In this document: positions 7,706 through 15,965 of the stretch, one piece after another
Layout of the letters: each line of letters begins with the position of its first letter
How positions within the stretch are numbered: position 1 is the stretch's first letter
DNA from: Nocardia carnea NBRC 14403
Lineage (GTDB): Bacteria; Actinomycetota; Actinomycetes; Mycobacteriales; Mycobacteriaceae
Assembly (NCBI RefSeq): GCF_000308515.1
Contig: NZ_BAFV01000114.1
Location: 1 to 47,596 of the forward strand
Direction: 5' to 3'
DNA: 47,596 nucleotides
Notes under the pieces: model-generated
Told to the model about the DNA's origin: nothing
What the model saw: the letters and a program-made list of their open reading frames with translations, nothing else
Databases searched by the model: none
Program-made: the position numbers and the translations under genes

Positions 7706-9454
7706 TCAGCGGCGGATTACCGGGAGGACCAGCCGGCTGGGGTGCTCGGGGCCGTGCAGCACCCGGTTGACCGCGACTACAGCCTGGTCGAGGGTCTCGG
7801 TGTTGATATTCCCACCGGTGTTGGTATTCCGGTCGAACCGGGGAAAGTTGCTGCTGGATACCTCCAGCCGGATCCGGTGGCCGGGCAGGAACACATTCGA
7901 CGTCACCGAAAGATCCAGGGTGATCTCGTAAACCTTTCCCGGCTCGAGGAGTTCGGGCTCGGCGAGTGAATTCCGGTAGCGGGCGCGCAGCATACCGTCG
8001 GTCAAATAGATTGCGCGGCCGTCCGGGAACACATCAACCAGCTTGCCGGTGAAATCGGTATCCACGGCAGACGACACAACGTGCAGCACCAGCGACACAT
8101 GGCCGGTGACCTCGATCGGCTCATCGAGCACGGGCGTGGTGTAACACAGGACATCGTCGCGCGTTTCGATCTCGCTCTGGTCGACCGGCCCCACAGTATT
8201 GAGCGCGGCCGGCAACCACAGCCGACCACCGACGCTCATGACCGGCCGTGCCGGATCGTAGACATAGACGTCGGCAGCTTCCACCGAAGGGAAGTCACTA
8301 CGCAGCACGCCGTTACCGACAGCGGCATCGGCCCGGCCGGCGCCGTCGAGATAGTAATCGACGTAGGTGGTGTCGGGCAGCGGCCAGTCCTGTTCGTCGC
8401 GCCACTGGTCGATACCCATCACGAAGATCCGCACCGGAGCACTGCCTTCGAGAGCGTCGGCCCGCCCGCGCAGCCACTTGTCGAAGAAGCGCACATAAGC
8501 TTCGGTGACTTCGGTGGTGAGAATGTCTGCGGCGCCGCCGAACTGCCGATCGTAGTAGACACCCGTGTAATCCTGGTGATCCCAGGGGCCCATGATCAGC
8601 CGCTGGCCCGTGCGTGCCTCAGCGCTGCCCGCCTCGGCCTTCATCCGGGTGTAGGTACGAGCGGTGCTCCCGGCGAAGAGATCGAACCAGCCGCCGATGT
8701 GCAGCGCGGGAACGCTGACCCCTGCGAACTGCGCGGCCGGTGAGAGCTGATGCCAATAGTCGTCGCGATCGGGATGGTTCAGCCACTCCGACCACCACGG
8801 CAGCAGCTCGGCCAGTAATGCCTGCCCGCCGGGCATCGAGTCGGCCAACGCCGCGTTCGGCGAGTTCAGCAGCTCGGTGACCACCCCGGCAAGGGTCATC
8901 GACGTCTGCACTTCACCGGCACCGGCCGTCACAGCGCGCTGATTGCCGGCGAGCGCCATGTACGCGGCCCAGAAAACAACGTTGTGCCAGGTCAGTGCAC
9001 CACCCTCGTCATGCCAGGCGGAGTAGAAGTCGGGGTTGCTCACCGCCGGTGCGATCGCCTTCAGGCCCTGGGGATTCCGCGATGCCGAAGCCCACTGGGT
9101 GAAGCCGAGGTACGACGCGCCGTAGGTCCCGACGGTGCCGTCGCTCCAGGGTTGCTGCCGCACCCACGCGATCGTATCGACGCCGTCGTCGTGCTCATAT
9201 TCCATGGGGGTGAACTTCCCGGCCGACTCGAACGTGCCCCGGCAGTCCTGCCGCACCACCGCGTATCCAGCGTCGAGGAGGGCAAATGGGTTGGGGTTCA
9301 CGGCGAGCGACATCACGGTCATGTTGTCCTTGCCGTATGGCACTCGCACCAGCAGCGTCGGAGCCGGGCCACCGTCCGGTATCCACACGTCCGTGGCAAG
9401 GGAGACGCCGTCACGCATCGGGACCATAACGCTTCGCTCGACCCGAAAACTCAT
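7706..9454 (-). CDS. CocE/NonD family alpha/beta-hydrolase (copy 1)
   Basis: The 582-residue protein has the full length and order of CocE/NonD hydrolases (X-Pro dipeptidyl-peptidase S15 fold plus C-terminal jelly roll). Features are RDGVSLATDVWIP at the N terminus, QDCRGTFESAGKF, the nucleophile elbow GTYGASYLGF with Ser114, LHIGGWFDLF, MGPWDHQ carrying the probable catalytic His, and a C-terminal jelly-roll region with HRIRLEVSSSNFPRFDRN. Members hydrolyse esters or amides of bulky alcohols. GAAAGG lies 8 bases before the ATG. Upstream, divergent from the truncated tetR, is one of the shared AT-rich operators (9594-9624). This places it in the same apparent regulon as the BVMO operon, which has its own CocE copy. 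Confidence 0.88.
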   Translation of the reverse strand: MSFRVERSVMVPMRDGVSLATDVWIPDGGPAPTLLVRVPYGKDNMTVMSLAVNPNPFALLDAGYAVVRQDCRGTFESAGKFTPMEYEHDDGVDTIAWVRQQPWSDGTVGTYGASYLGFTQWASASRNPQGLKAIAPAVSNPDFYSAWHDEGGALTWHNVVFWAAYMALAGNQRAVTAGAGEVQTSMTLAGVVTELLNSPNAALADSMPGGQALLAELLPWWSEWLNHPDRDDYWHQLSPAAQFAGVSVPALHIGGWFDLFAGSTARTYTRMKAEAGSAEARTGQRLIMGPWDHQDYTGVYYDRQFGGAADILTTEVTEAYVRFFDKWLRGRADALEGSAPVRIFVMGIDQWRDEQDWPLPDTTYVDYYLDGAGRADAAVGNGVLRSDFPSVEAADVYVYDPARPVMSVGGRLWLPAALNTVGPVDQSEIETRDDVLCYTTPVLDEPIEVTGHVSLVLHVVSSAVDTDFTGKLVDVFPDGRAIYLTDGMLRARYRNSLAEPELLEPGKVYEITLDLSVTSNVFLPGHRIRLEVSSSNFPRFDRNTNTGGNINTETLDQAVVAVNRVLHGPEHPSRLVLPVIRR

Positions 9455-9593
9455 CTGGGGCCTTTCTCATCGATCTGTCGGCCGCGTCCAGGACAACGCA
9501 CCCGCCGCATGGATCGCCGGCAGGCGATCTGGATGAGCTGATCGAACGTGACCACACGGACGACGCGCTGCCAGATGACCGGCGTCACAACGC

Positions 9594-9624
9594 CTATACT
9601 GACATCTATCGTCCAAATTAGGAA
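9594..9624 (-). promoter_or_regulatory. Island operator/promoter element, site A
   Basis: On the minus strand this reads TTCCTAATT-TGGAC-N7-GTCAGTAT, one of seven good matches to an AT-rich element in an otherwise GC-rich region. It lies 140 bp upstream of the CocE gene at 9454 and in the same orientation relative to its gene as sites B, D, E, F and G. Confidence 0.75.
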
Positions 9625-9674
9625 GAGTGGGCTTGCGCTGTCATACCGAATCCGCCGCCCACCCCGAGGTTGAC

Positions 9675-9724
9675 CGGATACAGCCTCCGTTTTATGCTGT
9701 GGAGGTATCCGGAGGAAGCATCCG
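9675..9724. promoter_or_regulatory. Two CGGA-N7-TCCG sites upstream of truncated tetR
   Basis: CGGATACAGCCTCCG (9675-9689) and CGGAGGAAGCATCCG (9710-9724) share length, ends and much of the core with the operator-like 15-mer at 2542-2556. The first is also followed by TTT, as at 2557. They precede the truncated tetR at 9755 and are likely binding sites for the intact paralogue, or formerly for the deleted one. Confidence 0.5.
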
Positions 9725-9754
9725 CTTTGCCGTGTGGAGCAGGTAGGAGGACGT

Positions 9755-10105
9755 ATGGCCACCGAAGAGCAGCCGGGCCGCCGGCCGCGCGCGGATGTCC
9801 AGCGCAACCGTGCTGCTCTGTTGGAGGCGGCTCAGCGTCAGTTCCTGCGGCTCGGGGTCGGCACGTCGCTGGAGGCGGTCGCCAAGGAGGCCGGGTGCGA
9901 AAATCTCATCGGGACCACCGATGAATACGTGCGCGGCGCGCAGCTCACGGGACAGGTGCGGGCCGCGGTGACCGGGCGCGACCTGTTCCTCCTGGTCGTC
10001 TCGGTGGCATGGACCATGGGCGCCGCCGAGGCCGACCAGCAGGCGCTCGATCGTCTCCTGACACTGATCGAAAACGGCTACCGCGAACAACACAACAAGC
10101 TGTAG
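9755..10105 (+). pseudogene. TetR family regulator with in-frame internal deletion
   Basis: The 116-residue frame starts at an ATG behind AGGAGG and matches both ends of the intact TetR protein at 2581. RADVQRNRAALLEAAQRQF and TSLEAVAKEAGC correspond to the start of its DNA-binding domain, and LIGTTDEYVRGAQ, GRDLFLLVVSVAWTMGAA to its C-terminal half. About 82-90 residues are missing in frame between them. The deletion removes the recognition helix (GTLYRHF in the intact copy) and the first half of the ligand domain, so it should not bind DNA as a TetR repressor. The reading frame is otherwise open, which suggests a recent deletion or a retained dimerisation fragment. Confidence 0.75.
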
Positions 10106-10377
10106 CAGTATCACCCGCCGTACCCGCCGACCCGCAAGACCGAGGCGGCACTGCGGCATATGCGTTCGGCAACGCCTGGGACAAAGCCGGCTTTTCCGTC
10201 ATCCGGCACACGCCCAGTGCCGGCGGCGGTGAGCCGGCCGAAATTCGGTCTGGGTCCCACAGGGCCGGATATGAGGAAGAGGCCGTCCAATGGCTCGGCC
10301 CGGCACGGCACCTACACGGCGTCCGCGCAGCGTTGCCCGGTCGAGGAAATCGATAAAACAACCCAAGGAGTTACTGG

Positions 10378-11124
10378 ATGAAGATCGGCATTCTCGGTGT
10401 CGGCCATATCGGCAAGACACTCGGTCGAAAGTTGAGCGCGGCCGGACACGACGTGAAGGTGGCCAACTCTCGCGGGCCCGAAACGATCGACGCGACGGTC
10501 TTGGAGACGGGAGCACGTGCGGTGACCGCGTCCGAAGCGGTGAAAGATGTGGACGTCGTCATCCTCTCCACCCCGCTGAACCGCGTTCCCGATATCGCGC
10601 CGCTACTCGCCGGCGTACCCGCCGGGACCGTTGTCATCGATACCTCGAACTACTATCCGGGGCGCGACTCCCGAATAGCGGCGATCGAAGCCGGCCAGAT
10701 CGAAAGTATCTGGGCCGCAGAAGAGCTCGGTCGGCCGATCGTCAAGGCGTGGAACGCCATCGGCTCCGTCTCCTTCGCCCTGAAAGGCACGCCGCCGGGT
10801 ACTCCGGGTCGTATCGCCATCCCGGTCGCCGCCGATGACGACAGCGAACGCGCGGTCGGCATGGCGCTGGTCGAGGACACCGGATTCGATGGTTTCGATG
10901 CCGGACCGCTGGCGCAATCGTGGCGCCAGCAGCCCGGGGCACCGGCGTACTGCACGGATCTCACCCGCGACGAGATGCCGGCGGCCCTGGCGAGCGCCGA
11001 GGCCGCACGACTGCCGAGGCGACGCGACCTGTCGGTCGCCGCCATCTCCGAAAGGGTCGGCGACGGGACGACGAACCCCGACTCGGAGTACGGCGTTCGT
11101 CTCAGCCGCGCGCTGTTCATGTAG
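10378..11124 (+). CDS. NADP/F420-type oxidoreductase (copy 2)
   Basis: The 248-residue protein has GILGVGHIGKTLG as its nucleotide-binding turn, ANSRGPETID at the end of beta-2 (NADP preference), DTSNYYPGRDSRI and KAWNAIGSVSF. The C-terminal half carries LVEDTGFDGFDAG and QSWRQQPGAPAYCTDL. It is very close to copy 4 at 39313, including a matching C terminus (RLSRALFM versus RLNRALFL). AAGGAG precedes the ATG. It lies 33 bp upstream of copy 3 and downstream of the deleted tetR, mirroring the tetR-oxidoreductase arrangement at 2581-3965. The role is inferred: NADPH-linked reduction of F420 or another carrier or substrate. A 270-bp stretch before it (10106-10377) holds no recognised gene. Confidence 0.78.
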   Translation: MKIGILGVGHIGKTLGRKLSAAGHDVKVANSRGPETIDATVLETGARAVTASEAVKDVDVVILSTPLNRVPDIAPLLAGVPAGTVVIDTSNYYPGRDSRIAAIEAGQIESIWAAEELGRPIVKAWNAIGSVSFALKGTPPGTPGRIAIPVAADDDSERAVGMALVEDTGFDGFDAGPLAQSWRQQPGAPAYCTDLTRDEMPAALASAEAARLPRRRDLSVAAISERVGDGTTNPDSEYGVRLSRALFM

Positions 11125-11157
11125 CGATCCGCACACGACAGAAAGAAGGAACACGAT

Positions 11158-11892
11158 ATGAGGATTTCCGTTATCGGCGCCGGATCCATCGGCGGCAACC
11201 TCGCACGCCGGCTCAGCGAGGCCGGACATCAGGTACTGGTCGCGGACGCCCGCGGGCCGGAGACCGTCGCCGCCGATATCCGAGAGGCGGGCGCTCGCGC
11301 AGTCGACCTCGACGCCGCGACCCAGGACAGGGATGTCATCATCCTGTCGATCCCATTCGCGAAGCAGCCCGAACTCGCCGGCCTCCTCGCCGGGGTCGCC
11401 GACGATACGGTGATCGTCGATACGTCGAACTACTATCCCGGGATGAACGGCCCCGTCGAGGCGGTGGACAATGGGCAGGTCGAGAGCGTGTGGAGCGCGG
11501 AACAGCTCGGCAAGCCGATTGTGAAGGCGTGGAACGCCGCGCTGGCGGCGACGCAGCAGACCAGGGGTGTACCCGCCGGGACGCCCGGCCGCATCGCCAT
11601 CCCCGTTGCCGCCGATTCGGAACGAGCACGCCGGACCGTCATGCAGCTCGTCGACGACACGGGTTTCGATCCCATCGATGCCGGTGTTCTGGCCGAATCG
11701 TGGCGACAGCAGCCGGGGACGCCTGCCTACTGCACCGAACTGAATACCGCGGAATTGCGGCAGGCCCTGGCAGCGGCCGACAAGGACGAAGCGCCCCGAA
11801 CTCGTGACCGGCTCATGGAGCATTTCGCGAGCCTCACCGAGATGCCTTCGCTGGACGAGACCGTCGCGATCAACCGCGCCGCCCACCTCTGA
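11158..11892 (+). CDS. NADP/F420-type oxidoreductase (copy 3)
   Basis: The 244-residue paralogue of the preceding gene has VIGAGSIGGNLARRLS, then ADARGPETVAADI, where the usual Asn-Ser is Asp-Ala. This may alter cofactor 2'-phosphate contacts relative to copies 1, 2 and 4. DTSNYYPGMNGPVE replaces the RDGRI form, and KAWNAAL and LAESWRQQPGTPAYCTEL are conserved. AAAGGA precedes the ATG and the gene is 33 bp after copy 2, so the two are co-transcribed. A perfect 14-bp hairpin follows the stop. Two adjacent divergent paralogues could form a heteromer or differ in acceptor; the sequence does not decide this. Confidence 0.78.
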   Translation: MRISVIGAGSIGGNLARRLSEAGHQVLVADARGPETVAADIREAGARAVDLDAATQDRDVIILSIPFAKQPELAGLLAGVADDTVIVDTSNYYPGMNGPVEAVDNGQVESVWSAEQLGKPIVKAWNAALAATQQTRGVPAGTPGRIAIPVAADSERARRTVMQLVDDTGFDPIDAGVLAESWRQQPGTPAYCTELNTAELRQALAAADKDEAPRTRDRLMEHFASLTEMPSLDETVAINRAAHL

Positions 11893-11902
11893 CCCAGTGC
11901 CC

Positions 11903-11941
11903 GCCGCCTGCCTCTCCCCTATCCGGTGAGAGGCAGGCGGC
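11903..11941 (+). terminator. Stem-loop after the oxidoreductase pair
   Basis: Arms GCCGCCTGCCTCTC (11903-11916) and GAGAGGCAGGCGGC (11928-11941) pair perfectly over 14 bp with an 11-base loop, 11 bases after the stop of copy 3. No U-tract follows. It lies between convergent genes and probably terminates transcription from both sides. Confidence 0.75.
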
Positions 11942-12025
11942 CCGCGGCGATATTGCCATCTCTCGCACGGCTGTTTCTACGCCGCGCCCGGCCCCGAACG
12001 CTGGTTGCCGTGCGATTCCGTGCGA

Positions 12026-12925
12026 TTACAGCTGCAGTGCCGAGGCGAGTTCGCGGAGCGCGGGCCGCGGGTCGGTCGAAGGTGTGTCCGTCAGGACCTG
12101 CACGACGACGTGGTCCGCGCCGGCGTCGAGGTGTGCGGTGAGCGCAGCGGCCGCGTCATCGGCGGAGCCCGTGCCGACCAGTGCGCGGGCCAACCGGTCC
12201 GATCCACCGGTGACCAGGTCGGATTCGTCGAAACCTTGGCGCAGCCATGAGTTCCGGTAGTTCGGCAGCGTCGAGTACATCGTGAGGTGGTCGTGCGCAC
12301 GCCGAAGTTGATCGCCCGAATCGCCACCGATCGCCACGGCTTGTTCGGTGACGATCCAGCGATCGGCGCCGAGGATCGAACGGGTGACCTGGGTCTGTTC
12401 GGGTGTCACAAGATACGGGTGGGCGCCGTCGGCGTGCTCGCCGGACAGCTCGATCATCTTCGGACCCAATGCCGCAAGCAGGCGGAGCGGCCGGGCACCG
12501 GGCTCGATCTCCGGGGGCAACGCGTCCATACGCTCGAGATACGTCCGCATCGTCGCCAGCGGCTTGCGATACGCGCCCCCGAGCATCTGTTCGACGAACG
12601 GGCCGTGGCTGACACCCAGACCGAGCACGAACCGCCCCGGGTTCAGGGCACTGAGGATGCGGCCGCCGGACTCCGCCGCTGTCGGTATCCGGACGTGGAT
12701 ATTGGCGATACCGGTGCCGACCACCAGCCGGTCGGTGGCCGAGAGAAAGGCTGCGGATTCCACCAGCGCGTCTTTACCGCCGCCCTCGGGCATGAACAGC
12801 GAACCGAACCCCAGCGCTTCGATATCGCGGGCGATGTCCCGAGCCTCACGTATCGGCCACGCCTCGCCGTTCCACCAGACGCCGACCTTGGACGGAAACT
12901 TCACGCAGGCAGTTCGATCGGACAT
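12026..12925 (-). CDS. LLM-class F420-dependent oxidoreductase (TIGR03620-like)
   Basis: The 299-residue luciferase-like TIM-barrel protein has GVWWNGEAW, EALGFGSLFMPEGGGKDALVE and ATDRLVVGTGIANIHVRIP, then LNPGRFVLGLGVSHGPFVE and a C-terminal VVQVLTDTP strand. These are characteristic of the actinobacterial TIGR03620 F420-dependent family. The ATG at 12925 (MSDRTACVKFPSKVG) is preferred; the frame extends upstream without family similarity. It is the last gene of a minus-strand unit with an enoyl-CoA hydratase, a thiolase-like protein and a DUF35 protein. If F420-dependent, the NADP/F420-type reductases nearby are plausible partners. Hydride transfer to an alcohol/ketone or enoyl substrate is possible; the substrate is unknown. 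Confidence 0.8.
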   Translation of the reverse strand: MSDRTACVKFPSKVGVWWNGEAWPIREARDIARDIEALGFGSLFMPEGGGKDALVESAAFLSATDRLVVGTGIANIHVRIPTAAESGGRILSALNPGRFVLGLGVSHGPFVEQMLGGAYRKPLATMRTYLERMDALPPEIEPGARPLRLLAALGPKMIELSGEHADGAHPYLVTPEQTQVTRSILGADRWIVTEQAVAIGGDSGDQLRRAHDHLTMYSTLPNYRNSWLRQGFDESDLVTGGSDRLARALVGTGSADDAAAALTAHLDAGADHVVVQVLTDTPSTDPRPALRELASALQL

Positions 12926-13062
12926 AATTCTCGACCTACTTTCCAGGTTCGTCGGATATGTTGTCGATTTCAGCGAAGCGTGCTGCCGGGACACCACGGC
13001 GACCGGAGTGCCGGCTCGACCGACTCGATCACGAAGGCCGGCCCTGTCGAGTCAAATACGGC

Positions 13063-13473
13063 CTACTCGTCCTGTGTGGGCGTGAAGACCGGGACATACT
13101 CGTCGGTTTCCGCCGGCCCGGATTTGGGGAACACCGCGCGGACTCGTAGTCCCGCAATGAGGGTATCGCGCTCGATATCGACGAGCTGGGTCCACCACCA
13201 CGGCCCCTCATCGAGTTCGACCACCCCGATAGTGAGCTGGACCGGGGTATCCGAACCGCCGTCCCGCCGGGGGACGAACGCCCATGAGACGACCCGGCCG
13301 AGTCCCGAAGCCTCCACCCATTCCAGATCGGTGTTCCCCACCCTGTCCTGTACTGCGGACGGAGCCAGGACCTGGCCGGTTTCCGTGGACCGGCGCAACA
13401 GGAAGACCCCACGTGCGGCTCCGTCGAAGAACTCCGAGGTGGCGGCATCGCGGACAACAGGCTGAATGTTCAT
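13063..13473 (-). CDS. DUF35 / OB-fold acyl-CoA-associated protein
   Basis: The 136-residue protein matches DUF35 proteins, which pair with thiolase-like partners. It has an N-terminal helix (SEFFDGAARGVFLLRR), then APSAVQDRVGNTDLEWVEASG where the zinc ribbon normally sits, then the OB-fold (GRVVSWAFVPRR, TIGVVELDEGPWWWTQLVD). The protein contains no cysteine, so the zinc site is lost although the fold outline remains. It lies 40 bp after the thiolase-like gene, as ChsH2-DUF35/Ltp2 partners do in steroid side-chain degradation. It probably binds the CoA substrate and completes the active complex; this is inferred from the family. Confidence 0.75.
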   Translation of the reverse strand: MNIQPVVRDAATSEFFDGAARGVFLLRRSTETGQVLAPSAVQDRVGNTDLEWVEASGLGRVVSWAFVPRRDGGSDTPVQLTIGVVELDEGPWWWTQLVDIERDTLIAGLRVRAVFPKSGPAETDEYVPVFTPTQDE

Positions 13474-13513
13474 AGATGTCGGAATCCCTCCGTTTCGTCC
13501 GACCCGGCCCGGA

Positions 13514-14680
13514 TCACGAGCCCAGGATCAAGGTCGAGTGGTGGTCGAGAATTCCCCCGTTACCCGAGACCAGGACGAGCTCGTGCTGTTCCACCTGCCG
13601 GGCACCGGCCTGCCCGCGCGCCTGCAGGATGGCCTCGGACAGCGGGGTCATACCCCACATGTAGTAGGAGGACAGCTGTCCCCCACCGGTATTCATCTTC
13701 ACCTTGCCCTCCGGGCCGATCATTCCCGGCGTCGCCACGAACTCGCCTCCTTCGCCTTTGGCGCAGAACCCGTAGTCCTCGAGACTGACCAGAGCGGTGT
13801 AGGTGTAGCAATCGTAGAGTTCGGCGATATCGATATCGGCGACGGTGACGCCGGCCATCGACATGGCCGCCGGCCCGGAGCGCGCCGCGCCGGTCACCAA
13901 CCCGAAGTCGTCGTTACGACGCAATTTGGTGCCTGGATGACACTGTGCCCATCCGAGAACGCGAACCGGAGGCTGCGCCAGGTCACGGGCGCGGTCGCCG
14001 GTGGTCACCACCACCGCGACACCACCGTTCGATACCAGGCAGCAATCGTAGAGATGGAACGGATCGCTGATGATGCGGGATTCCTGGTGATCGGCGAGGG
14101 CGATGGGGGTACGCATCTGCGCCAGTGGGTTGAGCACAGCCCAGTCGCGCTGGGCGACGGCGATGGCACCCAACTGTTCGGAGGTCGTCCCGTATTCGAG
14201 CATGTGGCGGCGCGCGGCCAGCGAGTACAGCACGTTCGGAGTTACGGCGCCCGTCGACCGCTGGAGGCCCGCCCATCCGGAAGGCGTCCGGTGACCGTCC
14301 GAATAGGCCTGGCCCGCCCCGGCCCCTTCCACGAGGGGAGCATCACCGAATACGCACACGATGACTTCGGCCATCCCGGCCTGCACCGCCATCGATGCGT
14401 ACTGGACCATCGCGCCGGCCGTCGAGCCGAATGCCTGCATCTGGGTGAGAACCACAAGGTCGCGCAGTCCTAGGTCGACCTGCAACTCGAGGCCGACATC
14501 GTTGGTCACGCCACCCGAGACCAGTAAACCGTCGACATCCGCCAAGCGCAGACCGGCGTCGGCGACGGCCAGCCGGGTGGCCTCCGCGGCGAACTGGCGG
14601 GCACTTTTGCCGTAGACCTTCCCCATCTCGGTCATTCCGAGACCGGCGATCACCGGTGATCGCGAGGTGCTGTGTTTCAT
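13514..14680 (-). CDS. Thiolase-fold lipid-transfer protein, probable Ltp2-like retro-aldolase
   Basis: The 388-residue protein belongs to the SCP-x/Ltp branch of the thiolase superfamily: AGLGMTEMGK at the start, the family's ELYDCYTYTALVSLEDYGFC plus KGEGGEFV in the C-terminal half, and NTGGGQLSSYYMWGM near the end. The catalytic Cys of true thiolases is missing: the NNCATGST-like segment reads QMQAFGSTAG. Loss of this Cys, the retained C-terminal tyrosines and the adjacent DUF35 gene resemble Ltp2-type aldolases, which cleave tertiary beta-hydroxyacyl-CoA to a ketone and a short acyl-CoA. Its ATG overlaps the TGA of the upstream hydratase (ATGA), indicating translational coupling. Confidence 0.78.
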   Translation of the reverse strand: MKHSTSRSPVIAGLGMTEMGKVYGKSARQFAAEATRLAVADAGLRLADVDGLLVSGGVTNDVGLELQVDLGLRDLVVLTQMQAFGSTAGAMVQYASMAVQAGMAEVIVCVFGDAPLVEGAGAGQAYSDGHRTPSGWAGLQRSTGAVTPNVLYSLAARRHMLEYGTTSEQLGAIAVAQRDWAVLNPLAQMRTPIALADHQESRIISDPFHLYDCCLVSNGGVAVVVTTGDRARDLAQPPVRVLGWAQCHPGTKLRRNDDFGLVTGAARSGPAAMSMAGVTVADIDIAELYDCYTYTALVSLEDYGFCAKGEGGEFVATPGMIGPEGKVKMNTGGGQLSSYYMWGMTPLSEAILQARGQAGARQVEQHELVLVSGNGGILDHHSTLILGS

Positions 14681-15492
14681 TGTCCTGTCCAGTTCGGTGT
14701 CCGCTTCTCGACGAAGGCCCGCAGGCCCTCCTGTGCATCTTGCGAATGCCGGACCCGTCCCGCTTCGAGGCGGTTCCGCGCCCAGTCCGCGGCCTCGCGT
14801 TCGACATGCCCGTCGGTGATGCCGCCCGCGATACGTTTGGTGGCCTGCACCGCGAGCGGGGCGTTGGCGGCGATGGCATCGGCGAGCTCGAGTGCTACCG
14901 AGAGGACCTGTGCCTGCGCCACGACCCGGGTGACCAGCCCCAGCTCCGCCGCCCGCGCCGCCGAGATCGGCTCGCCGGTGAAGGCCATCGCCAAGGCGAC
15001 TTTGCGCGGAATCTGCTGCGCCAGCCGGAACGCACCGCCGGCGGCGGCTACCAGTCCGCGGCGCACTTCGGGCAGGCCGAACTCGGCGGTATCGGCCGCG
15101 ACGACCATATCGCTGGCCAACGCCAGTTCGGTGCCGCCGCCGAGCGCGAATCCGTTGACCGCGGCAATGGTGGGTTTGCTGACGGGGTGATCGACATACC
15201 CCGCGAAACCCCAGCGAGCACGGGTGCCCGCGGGGTGGATATCTTCCCCGGCAGCCAGCGCCTTGAGGTCTGCCCCCGCACAGAACGCCCGATCGCCCGC
15301 ACCGGTCAGGACAATCGCCCGCACCGCCGAATCGCGCTCTGCGGACTCGAGCGCCTCGCCGATCGATTCGGCGACCATCCGGTTGATGCTGTTGCGGGCT
15401 CGGGGCCGGTTGATCGTGATCAGCAGGACATTGCCGCGCTGTTGCGTCAGGACCGCCTCGGTGTGCAGGTCGTGAGCTTCTCCGGTCGTCAT
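14677..15492 (-). CDS. Enoyl-CoA hydratase
   Basis: The 271-residue crotonase has INRPRARNSINRM, the oxyanion-hole segment DRAFCAGADLKAL, and both catalytic glutamates in canonical context (GFALGGGTELALASD and EFGLPEVRRGL). A genuine 2-enoyl-CoA hydratase activity is therefore likely. The ATG at 15492 (MTTGEAHDL) is used; an open frame extends to 15894 but is non-coding and contains two operator elements. It is the first gene of a four-gene minus-strand unit. Its product, a beta-hydroxyacyl-CoA, would be the substrate of the thiolase-fold aldolase encoded next. Operator site B lies 128 bp upstream. Confidence 0.85.
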   Translation of the reverse strand: MTTGEAHDLHTEAVLTQQRGNVLLITINRPRARNSINRMVAESIGEALESAERDSAVRAIVLTGAGDRAFCAGADLKALAAGEDIHPAGTRARWGFAGYVDHPVSKPTIAAVNGFALGGGTELALASDMVVAADTAEFGLPEVRRGLVAAAGGAFRLAQQIPRKVALAMAFTGEPISAARAAELGLVTRVVAQAQVLSVALELADAIAANAPLAVQATKRIAGGITDGHVEREAADWARNRLEAGRVRHSQDAQEGLRAFVEKRTPNWTGQ

Positions 15493-15619
15493 GGTTGGCC
15501 TCACTGCTATCGAACTCGGAACGGTCGCCGGTGGAGGCATGAAGGTTTGCTCATCGGGCACCTCGTTCTGGCTGCCGAGCGGATGACTCCTCGAAACCCG
15601 CTCGTCAACCGGACTACGG

Positions 15620-15650
15620 CCATACTGACATATATAGTCCATATTAGGAA
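15620..15650 (-). promoter_or_regulatory. Island operator/promoter element, site B
   Basis: The minus strand reads TTCCTAATA-TGGAC-N7-GTCAGTATG, 128 bp upstream of the hydratase start at 15492. The N7 spacer is entirely A/T, and the half-sites ATACTGAC and GTCCATAT form an imperfect inverted repeat on the plus strand. Confidence 0.75.
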
Positions 15651-15872
15651 ATGGAATGAGGTGGCCCCCGACCACGCGGGGCCACACCGTAACGAACTCC
15701 TCGTCCACCCCCGGACACGCCTCGAACCGCGCCGATTCATCGGATAACCTCGTCGTCGGCGATAATTCGCTCTCACTCGCGTCCCCACAGCTCCACCGAC
15801 AATGGCCGCACCGACCTCGAAGCAGCCCCACATCGGGCGGCCACGAAACTTGCGCACAGAGGCAGAAGCGAT

Positions 15873-15902
15873 GATACTGACCTATACCGTCCATATTGAG
15901 AA
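15873..15902 (-). promoter_or_regulatory. Island operator/promoter element, site C
   Basis: The minus strand reads TTCTCAATA-TGGAC-N7-GTCAGTAT. It lies 64 bp upstream of the plus-strand SDR start, so it is inverted relative to that gene compared with the other sites. Because the element is an imperfect palindrome, orientation may not matter for binding. Confidence 0.7.
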
Positions 15903-15965
15903 TCAGGCCGGACCACAGTGAGCTTTGCCCGACAGGACCTCACTCCCATACACGGAGGTATGAAC

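Larger units (their letters stand above)
15493..15965. other. Divergent promoter region with two operator elements
   Basis: This 473-bp region separates the hydratase (minus) and an SDR gene (plus). Besides sites B and C it has no supportable gene. Open frames crossing it on the minus strand lack family similarity. Confidence 0.6.

Noticed and set aside
14677..15894. Extended hydratase reading frame beginning at 15894
   Set aside because: The extra 134 codons have no crotonase similarity and include operator sites B and C; the start at 15492 is used.
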